A stretch of 8,008 nucleotides of DNA, from assembly GCA_021799965.1 (NCBI GenBank), contig JAJYZL010000024.1, positions 1 to 8,008 of the forward strand. Direction: 5' to 3'. The notes under the pieces were generated by a model, which made no database searches, was not told where the DNA came from, and saw nothing but the letters and a program-made list of their open reading frames with translations. This DNA is from a bacterium (GTDB lineage Bacteria > Patescibacteriota > Minisyncoccia > UBA6257 > 02-FULL-45-10c). Numbering within the stretch: position 1 is the first letter of the stretch; each line of letters starts with the position of its first letter. Position numbers and translations under genes: made by a program. This document shows, piece after piece, positions 1 through 6,214 of this stretch.

Positions 1-162
1 AACAACCTGTTCCGCCTGTTTTGGCGTGGCGATACCCCCCAGAAGTGGAAAAAAGGTTGAACAACTAACTAATTCGCTCTTCTTCTTGTTTACAAAATCA
101 TAATCCATATAACAATCGGCTTTTCTGTTGTAACTTCGACAGGATGGACTATTTATAATAAA
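1..162 (-). pseudogene. Trehalase-like glycoside hydrolase fragment, 5'-truncated, runs off the left edge
   Basis: Reading the minus strand in the frame whose last codon is positions 3-1, an open frame runs from just after the GH3 stop codon to the window edge. From about position 130 it resembles the C-terminal half of a GH37/GH63-type (alpha/alpha)6-barrel hydrolase: CYMDYDF, then a lysine-rich turn, then STFFPLLGGIATPKQAEQ. The FFPL-x-GIA-x-x-QA pattern is characteristic of trehalase-like enzymes. A complete enzyme would need several hundred residues upstream, but the GH3 gene occupies that DNA, so the 5' part is missing. The frame is the same as that of GH3, separated only by its TAG stop. 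The residues coded by about 136-162 look like non-homologous junction sequence. An ATG at 106-108 exists, but a product from it would lack most of the fold. The family call rests on about 40 residues and is moderate; that it is truncated is more certain. Confidence 0.5.
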
Positions 163-2400
163 CTACTTTATTATTTCAAAATAATTAGATAGTAAATCAA
201 CAGAACTTCCCCCTATCATTACCTCACACTTTCCTGGTTCGATGGTTTTCTTCATGTTAACATCGTATAGCTCAAGCATTTTAGGCGTTATAATAAATTT
301 TAACGTTTTAGTTTCACCCGGGTTCAAATAAATTTTTTGAAATCCTTTCAATTCTTTAACCGGCATACTTACGCTAGCAACCAGATCTCGCAAATACAAT
401 TGAACAACTTCGGAACCACTAATTTTACCAGTATTAGTAACATTTATAGAGACATCTGTTGAACCACCTATCTTAATTTTATTTTTCTCAACTTTTAAAT
501 TCTCATATTTAAAAGTTGTATAACTTAAACCAAATCCAAAAGGATAAAGCGGAGTTACCGGTGAATCGAGATACTTACTCGTAAACTTATTATTTTCTTC
601 AAATGGTTTCCCAGTATTTAAGTGATCATAGTAAATCGGAATTTGCCCTACTGATCTTGGAAATGTGACGGGCAATCTACCAGATGGATTATAATCGCCG
701 AACAACACATTAGCAATTGCATTACCGGATTGGTCGCCAAGAAACCAGCACTCAAGAACGGATGGAATGTGCTTAGCAATCCAATCAATTGTTAATGGTC
801 TGCCATTCATGAGAAGTACAATTGTAGGTTTTCCAACCTTGGCAACTTTTTCAACAAGCTCCTCTTGAACTCCAGGCAAATCTAAATTTGTTCGGCTTGC
901 AGCTTCGCCGCTCATATTAGCAGCTTCGCCAACCACTAGAATTACAATGTCCGATTGCCCGGCAATTCTTATTGCATTATCTAATTGTCTTTTATTATTG
1001 CTTTCAATATCGCATCCTTTTATAAATTTTATCTTAGTCGTCGGTGATAATTTATTTTTTATGCCATCCAGAACAGTAGTAACTCTTTTCGGGATAGGCG
1101 AACAATTCCACGGTCCCAACGGATCATATTTATCATCCGCTAACGGACCGATGACTGCAACAGATGTTAAATCTTTTCTAAGCGGAAGCAGATTATTGTC
1201 ATTTTTAAGCATCACGATTGATTCTTCTGCTAATCGAAGTGCTGCACTGTCTCTTAATTTTTGATCCGGGATATGATTTTTAATATAAAGGGTATCCGTG
1301 TAAGGATGATCAAACAATCCAAGTCTAAATTTAATCCGTAAAATTCTGCGCACCGATTGATCGATTAATTTTTCTGAAATTTTTCCTTCTTTAACAAGCG
1401 AGGCAAGATTAGGAGAATAAACATTACCAGTGAAAGCATCTCCACCCATATCCATATCAACACCGGCAGTTAAGGCTTTCAATGCAGCTTCTTTTTCATC
1501 TTTTGCAATGCCGTGGTTTATTAATTCTCCAATCGAATTAGCATCGCTCACAACAAATCCGGTAAAACCCCATTCTTTTCTTAAAATTTGGGTTAATATA
1601 TGATAGTTTGCAGAAGCAGGGATTCCGTTTAACGAATTAAAAGCACTCATCAAAGTAGAAACTCCAGCATCCACAGCAGCTTTAAAGGGAGGCAAATAAA
1701 CTTCTCTTAAGGTACGTTCTGAAATATCGACTGTATTATAATCTCTTCCTGCTTCGGCGGCACCATAGGCTGCAAAATGTTTTGCACAGGCAGCAATGCT
1801 TAAATCGTTATTAAGGTTATTTCCCTGGAAACCCATAACTTCTGCTTCAGCCATTACGCTTCCGAGATAAGGATCTTCCCCGGCGCCTTCAGCAATTCTT
1901 CCCCATCTTGGATCGCGAGCAATATCAACCATAGGGGCGAAAGTCCATTTAGTCCCTTCCAGAGCCGCTTCACCTGCTGCTATCTTAGCTGCCAGCTGAA
2001 CTAATTCGGGATTCCAACTGGCTGCAGCTCCCAAAGGAATAGGAAACGTTGTATGATAACCATGAATTACATCGTTTCCAAAAATCAACGGTATTCCGAG
2101 CCTTGATTTTTCAACTGCAAGCCTTTGAAGCTCATTTATTTTTTCAGCACCTTTTACACCTAAAAATGAACCGACCTCCCCCAGCTTTATCATCTCTTCA
2201 TATTTTTTATTAATTCCGCCAAATTGTGTCATCTGCCCGATTTTTTCTTTTAATGTCATACTAGAAAGTAAGTTATCCACTTTCCTTTCGATTTGTAAAT
2301 CCTGTGCAGCGGATACGTTAGTTAGCAAAAAAGTTAATAAGACTAATGGAAGGGATTTTGATGAAAATCTATTAAAGATTGTAGAAACTATATTTTGCAT
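163..2400 (-). CDS. Secreted GH3 beta-glucosidase/beta-xylosidase-type glycoside hydrolase (BglX-like)
   Basis: A 745-residue protein of normal length for a three-domain GH3 exo-acting beta-glycosidase, expected to release terminal beta-linked sugars (glucose or xylose) outside the cytoplasm. Residues 1-32 form a signal peptide: a basic start, a hydrophobic run LPLVLLTFLL, and a likely cut near NVSAAQ. The GH3 N-terminal barrel covers about 45-365, with KIGQMTQ, the substrate-binding DPRWGR (163-168) and AKHF (206-209), and the nucleophile Asp286 in GFVVSD. The C-terminal alpha/beta sandwich covers about 395-625, with Glu499 in MSGEAASR at the acid/base position. A fibronectin-III-like domain follows at about 640-730. 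The nucleophile is followed by Ala rather than the more usual Trp. The start is supported by an AAAGGA Shine-Dalgarno-like sequence (2411-2416) 10 bases upstream. It probably followed the GH92 gene in an operon, now separated by an IS 53 bp upstream. The exact sugar specificity cannot be read from sequence. Confidence 0.95.
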   Translation of the reverse strand: MQNIVSTIFNRFSSKSLPLVLLTFLLTNVSAAQDLQIERKVDNLLSSMTLKEKIGQMTQFGGINKKYEEMIKLGEVGSFLGVKGAEKINELQRLAVEKSRLGIPLIFGNDVIHGYHTTFPIPLGAAASWNPELVQLAAKIAAGEAALEGTKWTFAPMVDIARDPRWGRIAEGAGEDPYLGSVMAEAEVMGFQGNNLNNDLSIAACAKHFAAYGAAEAGRDYNTVDISERTLREVYLPPFKAAVDAGVSTLMSAFNSLNGIPASANYHILTQILRKEWGFTGFVVSDANSIGELINHGIAKDEKEAALKALTAGVDMDMGGDAFTGNVYSPNLASLVKEGKISEKLIDQSVRRILRIKFRLGLFDHPYTDTLYIKNHIPDQKLRDSAALRLAEESIVMLKNDNNLLPLRKDLTSVAVIGPLADDKYDPLGPWNCSPIPKRVTTVLDGIKNKLSPTTKIKFIKGCDIESNNKRQLDNAIRIAGQSDIVILVVGEAANMSGEAASRTNLDLPGVQEELVEKVAKVGKPTIVLLMNGRPLTIDWIAKHIPSVLECWFLGDQSGNAIANVLFGDYNPSGRLPVTFPRSVGQIPIYYDHLNTGKPFEENNKFTSKYLDSPVTPLYPFGFGLSYTTFKYENLKVEKNKIKIGGSTDVSINVTNTGKISGSEVVQLYLRDLVASVSMPVKELKGFQKIYLNPGETKTLKFIITPKMLELYDVNMKKTIEPGKCEVMIGGSSVDLLSNYFEIIK

Positions 2401-2415
2401 TTTGAAATAATCCTT

Positions 2416-2430
2416 TAATAATAATAATAA
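2416..2430. repeat. TAA trinucleotide microsatellite in the GH3 leader
   Basis: Five perfect copies of TAA on the plus strand (TTA on the coding strand) lie directly upstream of the GH3 Shine-Dalgarno-like sequence. Such short repeats can change copy number and alter leader length, but nothing here shows that they do. Confidence 0.7.
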
Positions 2431-2453
2431 CTCACCTAACTCAAAAAAAATAT

Positions 2454-2474
2454 TTAGTCGATCCTTAAAAAGTC
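2454..2474. repeat. Terminal inverted repeat of the IS5-like element, transposase 3' side
   Basis: Perfect 21-bp inverted match to 4618-4638. The transposase stop codon at 2473-2475 overlaps the inner edge of this repeat. Confidence 0.9.
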
Positions 2475-3531
2475 ATTTGAATAATAAAAAAGCAACACAT
2501 TCCGTTTTTTGTTCGGGGAAAAAATATTGAATTAATATTTTTAAGAAGACGAAAAAAGTTCTCAGCTTTCGCATCAACTTCTTAAAATTAAATGCTGCTG
2601 CTGCTAACATTAAATTAATTGAATCCCCAAGTGTCCCTTTCAAAAAATTCCTAACCAATCTGAAGTCCGTCTTTAAGTGTCCGATTATTGGTTCTATTGA
2701 CGCCCTTCTTCTAAATCTTTGTCTTGCCTTTTTCTTCTCATATTGACTTGCTGTTTTCTTTGGCGGCTTCGGTAAGTGTACTTCTGTTTCTTCAATCTTT
2801 GACTGACCTCTATAACCTCTGTCTACTATGGCTGCCTTTGGTCTCGTCCCTCGAAGCTCCTCACATTGTTCCAGAGCCTTGGGTAATGTGTGCCCGTCAT
2901 ATTGATTCTTTTCCAGACTATATGCCCCTACTATTATTCCGCTTTTCTTTGTTATTACTATCGATGCTTTAGCTCCAAACTCATATTTCTTGTGCTCTTT
3001 TCCTTTAGAGATGCAGTATACTTTTGGCTCATGGATACTATATATTTTTTCTTTATCTTTTTTCTTCTGATTCAATATTCTGTTAAATATTTCTATCTTT
3101 TCTTTATACTTCTGTTTTTGTCCCTCTGTTAATTTTCTCTCTATCTCACGCACCACCCTTCCTGCTATTGTTTTTAGCTTTCTTGCCGCACCTATTGCTT
3201 TCTTTCTATTCTTCGGATGATTTCTGAATCTCTGAGCCATTACTAATTTCTTTACTACTCTTCTGTAACTCTGCCTTTGTTCTATCTCCTCTGACTCTGC
3301 TATCTTTCTACACTGTTCTATTATCTTTTTATGAAGCTTCACATCCGTCGGAAAAATAATATTCTTTTCCTGGGCTGTTGTATCTACTGCCACTTCGTCT
3401 TCCATTGCTTCTTTGCCATGAAGCCTTATCGATATTGCCAGTATTTTCTTTACTCCTTCTTCGCCTATCCTTTTTCTGAAATGAACTAAGTCGCTTGGCT
3501 CTACCGGCTTATTCCACTGAAATTCTCTCTC
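2473..3531 (-). CDS. IS5-like transposase, exon 2 (C-terminal catalytic part)
   Basis: The catalytic part of a DDE transposase that would cut and join the ends of the surrounding IS. Visible marks: the first catalytic Asp in VAVDTTAQEKNI, the second in IVDRGYRGQ, and the third acidic residue in RRRASIEPIIGHLKTDFRL, the standard IS5-type R-x-x-x-E-x-x-x-G-H-L-K block. The middle is very Lys/Arg-rich, as expected for a DNA-binding protein. Homology starts at EREFQW (Glu codon 3529-3531) and continues with PVEPSDLVHFRKRIGEEG. The open frame extends upstream to a TTG at 3556-3558, but that stretch lies in intron domain VI and is not a credible start. Exon 1 is at 4199-4489 and the pieces are in compatible frames if spliced. 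Without splicing no complete transposase is made. No stop or frameshift is seen within the exon. Confidence 0.85.
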   Translation of the reverse strand, partial: EREFQWNKPVEPSDLVHFRKRIGEEGVKKILAISIRLHGKEAMEDEVAVDTTAQEKNIIFPTDVKLHKKIIEQCRKIAESEEIEQRQSYRRVVKKLVMAQRFRNHPKNRKKAIGAARKLKTIAGRVVREIERKLTEGQKQKYKEKIEIFNRILNQKKKDKEKIYSIHEPKVYCISKGKEHKKYEFGAKASIVITKKSGIIVGAYSLEKNQYDGHTLPKALEQCEELRGTRPKAAIVDRGYRGQSKIEETEVHLPKPPKKTASQYEKKKARQRFRRRASIEPIIGHLKTDFRLVRNFLKGTLGDSINLMLAAAAFNFKKLMRKLRTFFVFLKILIQYFFPEQKTECVAFLLFK

Positions 3532-3534
3532 CGG

Positions 3535-3571
3535 GTAGAAGGGTTGCGCAATTCGCAACCCAGACTCCCAC
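3535..3571 (-). ncRNA. Putative group II intron domain VI
   Basis: Directly after domain V, an 8-bp stem GGGTTGCG/CGCAACCC (3561-3554 with 3548-3541, 5-nt loop) stands on a basal helix in which GTGGGA can pair with TTCTAC using two G-U wobbles. Position and shape fit domain VI. A clearly bulged branch-point A near the 3' end is not obvious, because the nearest As are paired in the upper stem. Confidence 0.6.
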
Positions 3572-3572
3572 G

Positions 3573-3605
3573 GAACCAGGCGTGCGGATTTCCCGCACCT
3601 GGCTC
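3573..3605 (-). ncRNA. Group II intron domain V (catalytic hairpin)
   Basis: The minus strand from 3605 reads GAGCCAGG-TGCGG-GAAAT-CCGCA-CG-CCTGGTTC. The lower stem is 8 bp and contains the AGC catalytic triad paired to GUU. A 2-nt CG bulge sits on the 3' side, and the upper 5-bp stem is capped by GAAAU. This is the conserved ribozyme core of group II introns; 33 nt is one base shorter than the common 34-nt form. Confidence 0.9.
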
Positions 3606-4198
3606 TTCAAAGAATGATTCACAGCATTCTGCTGCTATTTCTTCCGCTTTTGTTCTCATAACTGAATACTTCCTTACTTTGAATTAAGGTTCGTAACCTC
3701 CCTTTGAATGGAGCTTATGTTTCCTTGGAAGAATTCATTCTCTGCTGACCGCTTCCCCATGAACAGGTCTTCCCTGTCTCGGAGTACTATCAGTCAGTAA
3801 GACTTCCGGCTTGTCATCGTATCATCCTTGCTTTTGTTGAAGCTTGTTTGATCCTATTGGCTTCCTTGCCAAAACATGCCGGATATCCCGTGTTCCTGTG
3901 AAATCCATTGAGTACATGCTGTAGGTACGAATCCCGGAGACAACAACACATCCTTGCCTATATCGGACATTCTGTTTCTGCCTTCCCCATAGAGGGAAAA
4001 GGTCGGCTGTCTCACATTTTGGATCAATATCGGGACTAATTATCCTCTTCACTTTATTCCGGCCTGCACTCTTCCTGTCTACGCTTCGCAGTGTATGTTA
4101 CCATAACCCACGCAAGACTCGGTACATAGCTGTCGGCTATACTTTACTATGGTGATTATTTCAAACCACTTGTATCTCACAGACTTTTCACGGCGCAA

Positions 4199-4489
4199 TC
4201 CCCACTGATCCGCCGCGGCGGATTGCCAGTATGGATTCTCTACCCACCTTTCTACTACCGGCTCATCTCCTATATCGTAGATTTGTTTTAATATCAACAG
4301 TGACACCATCAATCTTATTGGCTTTGCCGGCGCTCCAAAATCTTTGTAGTATTTTTCGAATCCCTTTTCTATTTCTTCCCATGGTATCTTCTCCGATAAC
4401 TGGTATAGCCCCTCTTTCGGGTTCAACATCTCTTTCAATCCTTGATACAAAAAGTTCGTCTGTTTCTGATCCGGGGAACTGCTTTTCAT
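4199..4489 (-). CDS. IS5-like transposase, exon 1 (N-terminal part)
   Basis: The N-terminal part of the same transposase as 2473-3531. It starts at ATG 4487-4489, with AAGGA about 10-15 bases upstream and an in-frame TAG immediately before the ATG. Recognisable IS5-type N-terminal sequence includes MLNPKEGLYQLSEKIPW, PAKPIRLMVSLLILKQIYD and VERWVENPYWQ; the last block normally runs directly into a short F/C-G-E segment and then the EREFQW block found at the start of exon 2. Read without splicing, the frame runs into the intron and stops at 4079, giving a 136-residue protein with no catalytic residues. The last codons before the proposed splice site (S-A-A-A-D-Q-W-G) are about four residues longer than expected for the family, because of a GC-rich palindrome at 4208-4223. 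The exact 3' end of the exon is inferred. Confidence 0.8.
4208..4223. repeat. 16-bp perfect palindrome at the exon 1/intron junction
   Basis: ATCCGCCGCGGCGGAT is its own reverse complement and is far more GC-rich than its surroundings. It lies 9-24 bases inside exon 1 from the proposed 5' splice site and codes for the S-A-A-A-D insertion relative to related transposases. A further inverted pair, GCAATCC/GGATTGC, brackets it on the coding strand. No second copy is seen in this window. Confidence 0.75.
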
Positions 4490-4617
4490 CTAAAGGTTGT
4501 CCTTTTTTATTAAAATATCTTGCAAGGTTTTAATTGCAATTTATTAATTTCTTGCATTAATTGACAACACTTTTTTACTAATTTCCTTTTATTTTTTCTC
4601 CTAAATAATATTTTTGG

Positions 4618-4638
4618 GACTTTTTAAGGATCGACTAA
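4618..4638. repeat. Terminal inverted repeat of the IS5-like element, transposase 5' side
   Basis: Perfect 21-bp inverted partner of 2454-2474. About 128 bp lie between it and the transposase ATG; that leader is AT-rich and holds no other gene. Confidence 0.9.
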
Positions 4639-4700
4639 TTATCTTTTGACTTCCAACAAAAATCAGCCAAAGAAAAAGTAAATAATATGTTTGATTTACT

Positions 4701-4978
4701 TTACAAGTATAACGAGATACTAGGATTCGATCTAATATGATGGGGTATGTATCCATCAAACCCCCATTTTGTGGGCGTTGGACTCATTTTAAAACGGAAT
4801 ACGGTGCCATTCTCTATATCGCGGTTTCTAAACCAATCCTGTTTCAGTCTTTTCCCATTTAATGTTACAGACTTAACATACATGTTTTTTTGGGAGGTGC
4901 CATTTCCGTATATCACTATTCTTTTCCCGTTTTCCATTTGAATGATCACCTTTTTATAGCTCGGCCCGTTAACTAGTA
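4701..4978 (-). pseudogene. GH92 alpha-mannosidase, C-terminal fragment (downstream of IS630)
   Basis: The end of a GH92-type exo-alpha-mannosidase gene, cut from its middle part (6213-7508) by the IS630 element. Reading in frame from about 4978 gives LVNGPSYKKVIIQMENGK, then a region with YVKSVTLNGKRL, DWFRNRDIENGTVFRF and MSPTPTKWG. These match the closing beta-sandwich of GH92 proteins, which usually reads like G-S-P-x-F-x-K-V, then Y-I-Q-S-x-x-L-N-G-K, then a W-F-x-H-x-D-I block and a final M-G-P-x-P-N-x-x-W-G. The stop at 4701-4703 gives a tail slightly longer than usual. An ATG at 4947-4949 is only an internal Met. Removing the IS630 element with one TA fuses this fragment in frame to the upstream piece. 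Independent function is not expected. Confidence 0.85.
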
Positions 4979-6214
4979 TAGCGTTTCATTAATACATATA
5001 CATTAGTAAGTTATTTCAGGATCGAATTTGTTCCAACGAAAAATAACCGGGACATCGTTCATCTCTTTTATACCAAGGAGAATCCGCTTCTTTAATTCCA
5101 TTTTAGTTTGCACCCGGATATGTTTCAGAAAAGTGCGTGTCATTTTTCCAAACAATATTTCAACCAGATTAAGCCATGATCCGTGCTTTGGCGTATGTAC
5201 ATAGATAAACCTATTTGGCTTGGTAGCCAAATACTCCATCGTTTCCTTAGAAATATGGGCTGAATGATTATCCAATATAATTCTAATTGTATTATTGACG
5301 GGATAATAAGCATCCAACTCTTTGAGTAACGAGATAAACTCTTTGCTTCTATGCCGGTCATGCACCTGGCCGATAATATGCCCGCTATTCAAATCCAATG
5401 AAGCCAAAATAGATACTGTCCCAAGTCTTTTGTATTCATAATCCCGCATGAGACGTGAATTTTTATTTGGGTCAGGAAGAATATCCGGTGCTATATTCGC
5501 AATTGCCTGAACACCTGGTTTTTCATCTACTGAAACAGTGATAATATCGGGAAATTCACCTTTGCTCAAAGTTTCATTTGTGAGATTTACATCTTTATAG
5601 ACCATTAGCACATTTTGCATTTTACTTTCAAACTCTGGATCACGTCGCTCAAGATAATAAGCAATCTTATCAGGACGAATTGGGTGTTGTTCCAGTATCC
5701 TCTGTATTGTTGCTTTAGCCGCATGGGCAAGACACGAATATCCTTCTTTAGGTCCGTATGTCCTTGCATGCATTGCTAACTGTTTGCGGCTCCATAGTTC
5801 GGCAGCATATCCATATTCTTTGGGTTTAGTGCATGCAAGATTCACTACCCATGCTTTCGCTTCCTCAGTAATCACGGGACTCTTAGGGCGATGAAATTTA
5901 TCTCGAAGTCCTGCATCAGCACCCATCGCCAGAGCCTTGTCAATACATTTGTATATAGTCGGACGAGAGCCATTAGCTTCTTTCTCAATGCCGGAAATGC
6001 TCTTGTTTTGTGAATACATTATCAGAATTTTGGCTCTTTGTATTTCTCTTAGTGGCGCAGTACGGGAAAAAGCTATTTTCTGTAATTCCTTTAATTTAGA
6101 TTCTTCTAAAACTAAACGAGAACGTGCACTGGTTCTGGACATAACTACCTCCAATTTTTTGAAGGTAAATATAATATCTTTTCTATTAAATGTAAATATT
6201 TCGTTGAAACGTTA
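4979..6214 (-). mobile_element. IS630-family insertion sequence, apparently complete
   Basis: The element is about 1.23 kb with one transposase gene and imperfect terminal repeats. The left end from 4977 (TATAGCGTTTCA...) matches the reverse complement of the right end from 6216 (TATAACGTTTCA...) at 11 of the first 12 and about 23 of 34 positions. Both ends are flanked by TA, consistent with IS630's duplication of a TA target; the minimal element could be 4981-6212. It is inserted inside a GH92 gene. Confidence 0.85.
5003..6142 (-). CDS. IS630-family transposase
   Basis: A DDE transposase of the IS630/Tc1-mariner superfamily, which would excise and reinsert the element at TA dinucleotides. 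Residue numbers are from the ATG. About 1-140 is a helix-turn-helix DNA-binding region (LREIQRAKILIMYSQ, then an HTH around SISGIEKEANGSRPTIYK). The catalytic core follows, with the first Asp in TVSVDEKPGVQ, the second in IRIILDNHSAH and the terminal Glu in HTPKHGSWLNLVEILFG. The 379-aa length and all three acidic motifs suggest an intact enzyme. I chose ATG 6140-6142 over an in-frame TTG at 6152-6154, because a strong GGAGGT Shine-Dalgarno (6147-6152) sits 4 bases upstream of the ATG and would overlap the TTG start. The stop lies about 22 bp from the left tip of the element, so there is almost no 3' non-coding DNA. Confidence 0.95.
   Translation of the reverse strand: MSRTSARSRLVLEESKLKELQKIAFSRTAPLREIQRAKILIMYSQNKSISGIEKEANGSRPTIYKCIDKALAMGADAGLRDKFHRPKSPVITEEAKAWVVNLACTKPKEYGYAAELWSRKQLAMHARTYGPKEGYSCLAHAAKATIQRILEQHPIRPDKIAYYLERRDPEFESKMQNVLMVYKDVNLTNETLSKGEFPDIITVSVDEKPGVQAIANIAPDILPDPNKNSRLMRDYEYKRLGTVSILASLDLNSGHIIGQVHDRHRSKEFISLLKELDAYYPVNNTIRIILDNHSAHISKETMEYLATKPNRFIYVHTPKHGSWLNLVEILFGKMTRTFLKHIRVQTKMELKKRILLGIKEMNDVPVIFRWNKFDPEITY

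Larger units (their letters stand above)
3532..4198 (-). other. Group II intron without a maturase gene, splitting the IS5-like transposase gene
   Basis: About 667 bp separate the two transposase exons and are not transposase-like. On the coding strand the 3' end carries a textbook group II domain V and a domain VI-like hairpin, listed separately. The 5' end is proposed at TTGCGCC (4198), which resembles the bacterial consensus GUGCG with its first base changed. About 590 nt lie upstream of domain V, enough for domains I-III. No reverse transcriptase/maturase frame is present: the only open frame here, 76 codons at 3822-4052, shows no RT motif. A 5-bp CAGCA/TGCTG hairpin (about 3620-3632) just upstream of domain V could be a minimal domain IV. 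If active, the ribozyme would excise itself from the transposase mRNA, probably with a maturase supplied in trans. Both boundaries are inferred and may be off by 10-15 bases; it could also be an internally deleted copy. Confidence 0.8.
2454..4638 (-). mobile_element. IS5-like DDE insertion sequence carrying a nested group II intron
   Basis: The element is bounded by perfect 21-bp inverted repeats: 2454-2474 (TTTAGTCGATCC...) is the exact reverse complement of 4618-4638 (...GGATCGACTAA). The repeats include TA at both ends, so a 2-bp TA target duplication (2455-2456 and 4636-4637) is possible and the true tips may be 2457 and 4635. Total length is about 2.18 kb. Subtracting the 667-bp intron leaves about 1.5 kb, a normal size for an IS5-superfamily element with one long transposase gene. 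The element lies 62 bp downstream of the GH92 stop and 53 bp upstream of the GH3 start, so it broke no coding sequence but would separate GH3 from upstream transcription. The perfect repeats suggest a fairly recent insertion. The exact IS5 subgroup is not assignable by eye. Confidence 0.85.

Noticed and set aside
3532..3558. The TTG at 3556-3558 as a true start for a separate 361-aa transposase.
   Set aside because: The first nine codons lie in the domain VI hairpin and do not resemble transposase; homology begins at the EREFQW block, and the N-terminus is found in exon 1.
3822..4052. A 76-codon minus-strand open frame inside the intron as a candidate intron-encoded protein.
   Set aside because: It shows no reverse transcriptase, maturase or endonuclease motif and lies in the expected domain I-II region rather than domain IV; most likely structured RNA that happens to be open.
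4231..4533. Plus-strand open frames opposite the transposases and glycosidases (for example 4231-4533, 2724-2972, 947-1264, 6321-6677).
   Set aside because: They are antisense to well-supported genes, have no recognisable domains or ribosome binding sites, and are hydrophobic or low-complexity as expected for shadows.
4639..4700. The 62-bp gap between the GH92 stop and the IS5-like element as a small gene or terminator.
   Set aside because: It is too short and AT-rich, with no clear hairpin followed by a T tract and no credible start codon.
6143..6154. A TTG start four codons upstream for the IS630 transposase.
   Set aside because: It would overlap the strong GGAGGT Shine-Dalgarno sequence that is ideally placed for the ATG at 6140-6142.
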